A DNA stretch of 12,511 bases, from positions 1 to 12,511 of the forward strand of contig CAMKAP010000036.1 in the NCBI GenBank assembly GCA_946410505.1. The letters are read 5' to 3'. This stretch comes from an uncultured Clostridia bacterium (GTDB taxonomy: Bacteria > Bacillota_A > Clostridia > Oscillospirales > Oscillospiraceae). The notes beneath the pieces are model-generated. The model saw only the letters and a list, made by a program, of their open reading frames with translations, did no database searches and was not told where the DNA came from. Below, piece by piece: positions 7,359-12,511 of this stretch. The position numbers and the translations under genes are program-made. Positions within the stretch are counted from its first letter, which is position 1. Each line of letters opens with the position of its first letter.

Positions 7359-7384
7359 AACAAAAGTATGCGGCCTGCTATTAT
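7356..7384 (+). promoter_or_regulatory. promoter P3 for the transporter operon
   Basis: An extended -10 (TGC then TATTAT at 7379-7384) is placed 17 bp after the weak -35 TAGAAC (7356-7361). Start of transcription is expected near 7391, giving a leader of about 90 bases. An overlapping TATAAA (7382-7387) is an alternative -10, but it breaks the spacing shared with P1 and P2. Confidence 0.6.
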
Positions 7385-7390
7385 AAAATC

Positions 7391-7464
7391 AGAAGGAAGT
7401 CATGGATACGTGAGGATATGCACTTCCCGGACTTCGGAGAAAAGAAAACTGTAGCTTATTTATT
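7391..7464 (+). promoter_or_regulatory. transporter leader with a small hairpin
   Basis: The predicted transcript begins almost at AAGGAAGTCAT (7393-7403), the same 11 bases that begin the P2 transcript (4072-4082). Within this leader GGAAGTCAT (7395-7403) can pair with ATG-ACTTCC (7418-7427, one bulged C), leaving a 14-base loop. The rest up to the AGGAGG at 7466-7471 is A-rich and apparently unstructured. No riboswitch class is recognised, and a three-codon ATG...TGA at 7402 is too short to call a leader peptide. A role in post-initiation control is only a possibility. Confidence 0.3.
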
Positions 7465-7479
7465 GAGGAGGAAAAAACC

Positions 7480-8895
7480 ATGGCAAAAGAACTCGGCCTT
7501 GACAAAGACGGCCAGCAAAAGCATCTTCGCCCGGTAGATTATCTTACCGACTCCCTCGGACAGTTCGGTCTGAACTCCATCAACCAACTCACCGGACAGC
7601 TCACCTATTTCTACACCACCAAGGTCGGCCTGGCTTCCGCCACCGTTGCGACGGTCCTGCTGATTTCCAAGATCTTCGACGCAGTCACCGACCTCTTCAT
7701 GGGCAAGATCGTAGACAAGACCAACACCAAGACCGGCAAGGCCCGCCCCTGGCTGCTGCGTATGGTCATCCCCCTGTTCCTGGCCTGCGTGCTGCTGTTC
7801 ACGGTTCCCAAGGGAATGGGCGGCTTCCGCTACGTCTACGCCCTGGTCACTACCGTCTTCGCCTCCGCCATTGTCTACACCGCCATCGCCGTTCCTTACT
7901 ACACCATGATGTCCTATAAGACCCGCAGCTCGGAAGAGAAGGGCAAGATGGGCACCTGGCGTGCGGCTGTCGGCTATGCCATCGGCGTGGCTTGCGGCAT
8001 TGGCTTGATCCCCATCACCGTAGCCCTGGGCGACGATCAGATGGCCTGGGTCAAGTTCGGCGCCATTCTGGGCGTACTCTCCGCGATCTGCCTGTTCATC
8101 ACCTACAAGTTCTCCCGTGAAATCTACCACGACGAGGGCGCCATGGCTGAGAAGGAAGCCAAGGTCGGCATCCTGCAGGGTATCAAGATGCTCCTCACCA
8201 ACAAGTACTGGGTCATCATCACCCTCGTCGGCGTGGCCATGAACATCATGTACGGCGTCATCCTTGTGGCTCCCATGTTCTACGGCTCCATCATCATGGA
8301 TAACCCCGGCTTCTACTCCACCGTCAATACCGTCAATATCTTCCCTTCCGTCATTGGCTTCCTGACCGTCGGCTTCTGGATCAAGAAGTTCGGTCTGACC
8401 GGCACGGCCAAATGGGCCTGCGTGATCGGTGTCATCGGCTGCATTATCCGCATGGCCATGCCCATGAACTCCATCATGTTCCTGGCTGGCGGCTGCCTCA
8501 TGATGTATGCCACCATTCCTCTGATCTCCGTTCTCCCCGCTATGACCCTGAACACCGCCGAGCAGAACATGCAGAAACACGGCGTGCGCATCACCGGTAT
8601 GACAAATGCCTCAAACTCTTTCGTCGGCAAGCTCGGCGGCGGTGTGGGCGGCTCCCTGATCGGCTGGGTTCTGGCCGCGGGCGGATACGACGCTTTCCTC
8701 GCCAAGGGCGCGGGCCTTGCCAACCTGACCGGCGCTCTGAAGGGTTCTGTTTTCGCCCTCAACTCCTACATCCCCCTCGGCATGTTCGTGCTGATCTTCC
8801 TGTTCCTGTTCAAGTATGATTACGAGGAGAAGCTCCCCGCCATCATCAAGGATAACGAGCGGATCAAGGCCGAAATGCTGGCCAAGGGCGAGTAA
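7480..8895 (+). CDS. GPH-family (MelB-like) glycoside:cation symporter
   Basis: A 471-residue integral membrane protein of the glycoside-pentoside-hexuronide family (major facilitator fold, about 12 membrane helices), predicted to import a sugar conjugate with a cation. The family signature is plain: KIFDAVTDLFMGKIVDKTNT (64-83), then KTGKARPW (84-91). Asp67 and Asp71 match the cation-site aspartates D55 and D59 of melibiose permease. By my alignment from memory, the two MelB aspartates that bind galactoside (D19 and D124) correspond to Asn32 and Ala137 here, which argues for a non-galactoside substrate. AGGAGG (7466-7471) precedes the ATG by eight bases. It is the first gene after P3 and the only transporter in the window, and lies between stripping enzymes on both sides, so it is the likely uptake route for the intact glycoside. 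Confidence 0.93.
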   Translation: MAKELGLDKDGQQKHLRPVDYLTDSLGQFGLNSINQLTGQLTYFYTTKVGLASATVATVLLISKIFDAVTDLFMGKIVDKTNTKTGKARPWLLRMVIPLFLACVLLFTVPKGMGGFRYVYALVTTVFASAIVYTAIAVPYYTMMSYKTRSSEEKGKMGTWRAAVGYAIGVACGIGLIPITVALGDDQMAWVKFGAILGVLSAICLFITYKFSREIYHDEGAMAEKEAKVGILQGIKMLLTNKYWVIITLVGVAMNIMYGVILVAPMFYGSIIMDNPGFYSTVNTVNIFPSVIGFLTVGFWIKKFGLTGTAKWACVIGVIGCIIRMAMPMNSIMFLAGGCLMMYATIPLISVLPAMTLNTAEQNMQKHGVRITGMTNASNSFVGKLGGGVGGSLIGWVLAAGGYDAFLAKGAGLANLTGALKGSVFALNSYIPLGMFVLIFLFLFKYDYEEKLPAIIKDNERIKAEMLAKGE

Positions 8896-8931
8896 GCTAA
8901 TACCGAATCAAAACATACAGGGATGTGTTCA
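8896..8931 (+). promoter_or_regulatory. possible degenerate fourth copy of the 36-bp motif
   Basis: Directly after the transporter stop, GCTAA, CAAAA and ATACAG fall at the same motif spacing as in the three clear operators; 18 of the first 27 positions match copy 1. However, the right part (TAG) is missing, no -10 lies 20 bp downstream (the place is AAAGGA), and the ACAG is part of the hairpin stem that follows. It may be a decayed operator or coincidence in an A-rich gap. Confidence 0.2.
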
Positions 8932-8948
8932 CCACATCCCTGTTTTTC
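8917..8948 (+). terminator. intergenic hairpin with U-tract, probable attenuating terminator
   Basis: ACAGGGATGTG (8917-8927) and CACATCCCTGT (8933-8943) form a perfect 11-bp stem with a 5-base loop. Counting the last stem base, five T then C follow. This is a standard intrinsic terminator. The GH1 ribosome binding site begins seven bases later (8955), so no promoter fits between them. The downstream genes must be reached by read-through, or from a promoter before the hairpin that I cannot see. Confidence 0.8.
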
Positions 8949-8966
8949 AAAAAAGGAGGAAGTTTG

Positions 8967-10295
8967 ATGTTCTGTCAGTTCCCCGAAAACTTTATCTGGG
9001 GCGTAGCCACCGCTGCCCAGCAGATCGAAGGCGCGGCCTTTGAGGACGGGCGCGGGGCATCCATCTGGGACGTGTTCAGCCGCCTGCCCGGCAAGATCAA
9101 GAACGGCGGCGTCCCGGACGTCTGCTGCGACTCCTATCACAACATCGAGCGGGACGTGGCTCTTCTCAAGGATTTGGGCGTAAAAGCCTACCGCCTGTCC
9201 TTCTCCTGGTCCCGCATCCTTCCGGACGGGATCGGGGAAGTCAATCCCGCAGGGATCGACTACTACAAACGCCTGCTTACCGCATTGAAGGAAGCGGGCA
9301 TCCAGGTAAACGCCACGATCTACCACTGGGATCTGCCCTATGCCCTGCAGATAAAGGGCGGCTTCGGCAACCGGGAGATCCTCGGCTGGTACTTGAACTA
9401 CGCTTCCATCCTCTTTGACAACTTCGGCGATCTGGTGGACTACTGGGTCACCTTCAACGAGCCCATCGCGACCTATGTGGGCCATGCCAAGGGCTTCTTC
9501 GCCCCGGGCCTGACGGACGAGAAATATGCCCGCCAGTGCATCCATCATCTGCTGCTCTGCCACAGCGAGGCGGTCAAGCTCTTCCGTTCACGGCAGCTGC
9601 CCGGTCAGATCGGTGTGGTGGTGGACGTGTGGAAGCACTATCCCGCCCGGCCGGACAACGTCGAGGACGTTGCCAGCGCCGTGAGGAACAACGAGATTGA
9701 GGGCTACGGCATGTTCCTGCACCCGCTCTTCCTCGGCGGCTACAGCGAGGAGCTGACGGCCTATCTGGAAGAGACCGGTTTCATGCCGAAAATGGAAAAG
9801 GGCGACATGAAAACCATCTGCCAGAAGCTGGACTTCTATGGGCTGAATTTTTATAATGGCCTGTATGATAACGCTGATGAGTACCGCGCTGCTGCCGAGG
9901 GCGGCAACTTCCAGAACCGCCCGGAGCAGCATCTGGAGGCGGTCTACGACGTGCTGCATATGCTGGCGGAAGACTACAAAATCGACATTCCCATCTATAT
10001 CACCGAAAACGGCGTGGCCCAGGACGACGGCCCGGACCGGGAGGCGATCCTGAACGACGACGAGCGTATCGCCTATGTGTCGGAGACCCTGCGCCATGTG
10101 CGCCGGGCCATGGACGACGGGATTGACGTGCGCGGCTATTACCTCTGGTCGCTGATGGATAATTTTGAGTGGTCGGCTGGCTTTGCCGCCCGCTTCGGCC
10201 TGTACTATACGGACTACGAAAAGATGGAGCTTATCCCCAAAAAGAGTGTCGGCTGGTACCGGGATGTGATCCGAAACAATGGATTTGAGGATTGA
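8967..10295 (+). CDS. GH1 family beta-glucosidase or 6-phospho-beta-glucosidase-like enzyme
   Basis: A 442-residue retaining glycosidase with the complete GH1 signature. The N-terminal FIWGVATAAQQIEG (9-22) includes the sugar-contacting Gln19. YHWDLP is at 119-124. TFNEP (162-166) has the acid/base Glu165, and ITENG (345-349) has the nucleophile Glu347. NFEW (399-402) carries the Glu401 that typically binds the 4- and 6-hydroxyls of the glycone; WSAGFAARFGL after it lacks the Ser-Lys-Tyr phosphate-binding pattern of 6-phospho enzymes as I recall it, favouring a plain beta-glucosidase. Length is normal. The start at 8967 is set by GGAGGA (8955-8960); an in-frame GTG at 8925 lies inside the terminator stem and is rejected. 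It is followed 22 bases later by the oxidoreductase gene. It would remove glucose exposed after de-rhamnosylation; the exact substrate is unknown. Confidence 0.92.
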   Translation: MFCQFPENFIWGVATAAQQIEGAAFEDGRGASIWDVFSRLPGKIKNGGVPDVCCDSYHNIERDVALLKDLGVKAYRLSFSWSRILPDGIGEVNPAGIDYYKRLLTALKEAGIQVNATIYHWDLPYALQIKGGFGNREILGWYLNYASILFDNFGDLVDYWVTFNEPIATYVGHAKGFFAPGLTDEKYARQCIHHLLLCHSEAVKLFRSRQLPGQIGVVVDVWKHYPARPDNVEDVASAVRNNEIEGYGMFLHPLFLGGYSEELTAYLEETGFMPKMEKGDMKTICQKLDFYGLNFYNGLYDNADEYRAAAEGGNFQNRPEQHLEAVYDVLHMLAEDYKIDIPIYITENGVAQDDGPDREAILNDDERIAYVSETLRHVRRAMDDGIDVRGYYLWSLMDNFEWSAGFAARFGLYYTDYEKMELIPKKSVGWYRDVIRNNGFED

Positions 10296-10317
10296 TCGAA
10301 TTAAGGGGGGAGGCAAC

Positions 10318-11421
10318 ATGAAACCAGTGAAAACCGCTGTTATCGGCTGCGGCGCCATCAGTGATATCTATCTGAGCAATATGATCAACAAGTACGCCAC
10401 GCTGGACGTGCTGGCCTGCTGCGCCAGCCACCGGGAAAACGCGGAAAAGAAGGCCGCCCAATACGGCATCCGCCCCGCCGCCACCGACGAGATTCTGGCA
10501 GATCCTGAAGTCGAGCTGGTCGTGGTGCTCACCCCGGCGCCCAGCCACTATGAACTGGTGAAAAAGGCGCTGCTGGCCGGGAAGCACGTGTATACCGAAA
10601 AGCCCATCGCCACGGAACTCTGGCAGGCGAAGGAGCTGGTTTCCCTGGCGAAAGAAAAGGGCCTGCTGCTGGGCGCGGCGCCGGAGACCTTCCTGGGCAG
10701 CCTCCTTCAGACCGGGCGCAAGGCGCTGGATGAGGGGCTGATCGGCGAAGTCACGAGCTTCCACGTGGCAGCCAACCGGGATTTGACCGTGCTGGCCAGC
10801 CTCTTCAAGTTCCTGCGGCAGCCGGGCGGCGGTATCTGCTACGACTATGGCGTGTATTATCTCACGGCGCTGGTCTCCCTGCTGGGGCCGATGGCGGAGG
10901 TCTACGCCAAAGTGGGCAACCATGCAAAGACCCGCCCCAACGTGGCGCCCTTCAGCCCGGAGTACGGCCAGGACTATGTCTACGACAACGAGGCGCAGGT
11001 CAACGCCATCCTCACAACAAAGAGCGGCGTGACCGGCACCTTCTCCCTTAACGGCGACAGCGCGATGCAGGATCAGGCCTATTTCACCATCCAGGGCACC
11101 AAGGGCATTTTACAGCTGGGGGACGCCAACCAGTTCGGCGGCGAGGCACGCTATCTGCCCAACAATCCCCGTGAGGCCGTATGGCAGACCCTGGAGCCGG
11201 CGTCGACCTTATCGGATAACTGCCGGGGGCTCGGCGTGGCGGACATGGCAAGATGCATCCGTGAGGGCGGCACCCCTCAGGTCAGCGCCGAGATGCCCTG
11301 CCATGTGCTGGATATCATCGAGAAAATCATGGAGAGCGGAAAGAACGGACGGACTTGTACGACAGAGACCGTCTGTGACCGCCCCGCAGCATTTGAGAAC
11401 TGGAAGGAGCTGCTGAAATGA
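10318..11421 (+). CDS. Gfo/Idh/MocA family NAD(P)-dependent oxidoreductase
   Basis: A 367-residue cytoplasmic dehydrogenase of the glucose-fructose oxidoreductase/inositol dehydrogenase family. The Rossmann nucleotide site is VIGCGAIS (8-15), and TEKPIAT (93-99) contains the conserved catalytic Lys95. The second-domain signature GGGICYDYGVYYLTAL (170-185) gives Asp176, but the usual His of the DxGxH motif is Tyr180, as in one branch of the family. Members oxidise sugar or polyol hydroxyls, in some cases at C3 of a glucoside. GGAGG (10309-10313) precedes the ATG at 10318. An in-frame ATG at 10279 lies inside the GH1 gene and has no ribosome binding site. The stop overlaps the next start (ATGA), implying coupled translation. 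The substrate is not determinable; released glucose/rhamnose or the glycoside itself are candidates. Confidence 0.92.
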   Translation: MKPVKTAVIGCGAISDIYLSNMINKYATLDVLACCASHRENAEKKAAQYGIRPAATDEILADPEVELVVVLTPAPSHYELVKKALLAGKHVYTEKPIATELWQAKELVSLAKEKGLLLGAAPETFLGSLLQTGRKALDEGLIGEVTSFHVAANRDLTVLASLFKFLRQPGGGICYDYGVYYLTALVSLLGPMAEVYAKVGNHAKTRPNVAPFSPEYGQDYVYDNEAQVNAILTTKSGVTGTFSLNGDSAMQDQAYFTIQGTKGILQLGDANQFGGEARYLPNNPREAVWQTLEPASTLSDNCRGLGVADMARCIREGGTPQVSAEMPCHVLDIIEKIMESGKNGRTCTTETVCDRPAAFENWKELLK

Positions 11422-11918
11422 TCGTACAGGCCAATTCTCATCTGGGCTTCGTGTGCCATGATTTGGACAAAAGCGTGCAGTTTTACGAGGAGATCCTGGG
11501 CTGCAAAGAGAAATTCAGTCTGTATTACGGCGACATGATCCCGCCAACCGAGGAGGAGCGCGCGCAGATCCCTCCCGAAGTGATGGCGCGTCTGGAACAA
11601 TTAAAGGACGTCCGCTGGATCGTCTATCTGGAGTGGATGGACGGCTATTTCATTGAGCTCTTCAATGAGGTGGACGCCCACATCGATAACCCCTATAATC
11701 CGGCCAATTACGGCTATACACATTTTTCTTTTGTGGTGGACGATATTCAGGTCTTTTATCAAGAGCTCATGGAAAAAGGCGAAGAGGATATCATTGATGT
11801 GAAGCCGCAGTTCAACTGCGATCACACCTGGGCCATGTGGTTCCATGACCCGGACGGCAACCGCATCGAAGTTCACCAGTATACGGAACGTTCGTTTGAA
11901 CTGATTGGAAGAAACTAA
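11418..11918 (+). CDS. VOC (glyoxalase/bleomycin-resistance fold) metalloprotein
   Basis: A 166-residue two-module vicinal-oxygen-chelate protein. The four metal-ligand positions of the superfamily are present: His8 (NSHLGFVCHD), Glu80 (YFIELFN), His102 (YTHFSFVVDD) and Glu151 (DPDGNRIEVHQYT). It is therefore expected to bind a divalent metal and act as an isomerase/epimerase, lyase or related enzyme, not as a metal-free drug-binding form. A loop of about 30 residues (40-68, acidic and proline-rich) between beta strands of the first module is longer than in short glyoxalases. The gene overlaps the preceding oxidoreductase by four bases and precedes the flavin reductase by 13, so the three form a tight unit. 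VOC proteins in isoflavone-reducing bacteria include a dihydrodaidzein racemase; whether this one acts on an aglycone is speculation. Confidence 0.88.
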   Translation: MIVQANSHLGFVCHDLDKSVQFYEEILGCKEKFSLYYGDMIPPTEEERAQIPPEVMARLEQLKDVRWIVYLEWMDGYFIELFNEVDAHIDNPYNPANYGYTHFSFVVDDIQVFYQELMEKGEEDIIDVKPQFNCDHTWAMWFHDPDGNRIEVHQYTERSFELIGRN

Positions 11919-11931
11919 GGAGGAAAACGCC

Positions 11932-12511
11932 ATGGAACGCAAGTACCCGAACCTATGTAAGCCCATCCGCATCGGCAACGTCTGGTATCGCAACCGCATG
12001 TTCTCCACGCCCATGGGCGGCACGGACATCGAACTGGACGGCTGCATCGGCCCCAAGTCCCAGGCTTTCTATGAATACCGCGCCAAGGGCGGCTGCGCGG
12101 CGGTCACCATCTCGGAGCTGATGGTGCACCCCAGCGACGGCAGCCACGCCTACCGCCTGGACGAGAGCATTTTGAACTCTCTGCCTAAGGCAACCTACAC
12201 AGCCGACGCGATCCGCCGCCACGGCGCCATCCCCAGTGCAGAGCTTTCTCACTCCGGCATGTTCGCCGGCACGTACATGACCGACAAAAACAAGCAGCAC
12301 GGCCTGAACCAGTGGAGCGCCGACGACGGCGTGCGGGCTGACGGCGTGCCCTACAAGGCCATGAGCAAGGAAATGATCGCCGAGATCGTTGCGGCCTACG
12401 GCCATGTGGCGGGCCTCTGCAAGCGGGCGGGCTTTGAGATGCTGATGGTCCACGGCGGCCACGGCTGGCTCATCAACCAGTTCCTCTCTCCCATGTTCAA
12501 CCACCGCACCG
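11932..12511 (+). CDS. Old Yellow Enzyme-type NADH:flavin oxidoreductase (partial, cut by the window edge)
   Basis: The first 193 residues of an FMN-dependent TIM-barrel oxidoreductase; the gene continues beyond the right edge. Recognisable parts are the opening NLCKPIRIGNVWYRNRMFSTPM (7-28, described by its ends), the strand AELSHSG (103-109), and the active-site segment VHGGHGWLINQFLSP (173-187) with His174 and His177. That segment is usually followed by NxRxDxYGG in the family. Close relatives are often fused to a C-terminal FAD/NAD(P) domain (about 640-670 residues, as in 2,4-dienoyl-CoA reductase, BaiCD/BaiH and daidzein reductase); whether this one is cannot be seen. AAGGAGG lies eight bases before the ATG. 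Likely role: reduction of an activated C=C bond, possibly in a plant aglycone. Family firm, substrate inferred from context. Confidence 0.9.
   Translation, partial: MERKYPNLCKPIRIGNVWYRNRMFSTPMGGTDIELDGCIGPKSQAFYEYRAKGGCAAVTISELMVHPSDGSHAYRLDESILNSLPKATYTADAIRRHGAIPSAELSHSGMFAGTYMTDKNKQHGLNQWSADDGVRADGVPYKAMSKEMIAEIVAAYGHVAGLCKRAGFEMLMVHGGHGWLINQFLSPMFNHRT

Noticed and set aside
7402..7413. Three-codon leader peptide (ATG GAT ACG TGA) in the transporter leader
   Set aside because: It is too short and without the regulatory codons or structure expected of a translational attenuator.
7456..8580. 374-codon open frame on the minus strand across the transporter gene
   Set aside because: Its composition (Gly/His/Asp-rich, no domain) is the antisense shadow of a GC-rich membrane-protein gene, which has clear family motifs on the plus strand.
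10279..10317. Earlier in-frame ATG for the Gfo/Idh/MocA gene
   Set aside because: It lies inside the GH1 coding region without a ribosome binding site and adds residues before the Rossmann strand that the family lacks.
10318..12511. Identity as the known equol (daidzein-reducing) or puerarin C-deglycosylation cluster
   Set aside because: Enzyme types overlap (OYE, VOC, Gfo/Idh/MocA), but the other diagnostic genes of those clusters are not visible, and I cannot show orthology from the sequence alone.
1..12511. CRISPR arrays, tRNA or rRNA genes, insertion sequences
   Set aside because: No repeat-spacer pattern, cloverleaf or rRNA core sequence, or transposase gene was seen.

Overview
The window looks like an accessory carbohydrate/plant-glycoside catabolism locus from an anaerobic gut-type member of the Bacillota (Clostridia, perhaps Oscillospiraceae- or Lachnospiraceae-like). 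The grounds are moderately GC-rich genes with strong AGGAGG-type ribosome binding sites, short intergenic gaps, a Clostridia-style AraC regulator and a GPH-type sugar-glycoside symporter. The taxonomic guess rests on gene style only.

Layout. Positions 1-483 are an AT-richer flank with no intact gene; 134-415 may be a decayed ATPase gene. An AraC-family regulator (484-1683, minus) is divergent from a plus-strand run that continues to the right edge: GH78 alpha-L-rhamnosidase-like enzyme (1830-4025); a small DUF3237-like protein (4108-4542) overlapping an unclassified clan GH-A glycosidase-like protein (4535-5737); a type-B carboxylesterase (5752-7311); a GPH/MelB-like symporter (7480-8895); a GH1 beta-glucosidase (8967-10295); a Gfo/Idh/MocA oxidoreductase (10318-11421); a VOC-fold metalloprotein (11418-11918); and the first 193 codons of an Old Yellow Enzyme-type flavin oxidoreductase (11932 to the edge).

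Regulation. The strongest non-coding signal is a 36-bp motif present three times (1729-1764, 4004-4039, 7323-7358). It has 22 of 36 positions identical in all copies and always lies exactly 20 bp before a -10 hexamer with a poor -35. This fits an activator site, and the divergent AraC protein is the natural candidate. The motif heads three transcription units: the rhamnosidase; the DUF3237/GH-A/esterase operon; and the transporter with the genes behind it. The second promoter has its -10 in the centre of the rhamnosidase terminator hairpin. A perfect 11-bp hairpin with a U-tract (8917-8948) separates the transporter from the GH1 gene with no room for a promoter after it, so it probably attenuates the distal half of the operon.

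How the genes may work together (inference): a rhamnosylated and perhaps acylated plant glycoside is imported by the symporter. It is stripped by the rhamnosidase, the GH-A enzyme, the esterase and the beta-glucosidase. The Gfo/Idh/MocA, VOC and ene-reductase-type enzymes then act on the released sugar or aglycone. All the catabolic enzymes appear cytoplasmic, since none shows a signal peptide, which matches uptake of intact glycosides. The actual substrate cannot be read from the sequence.
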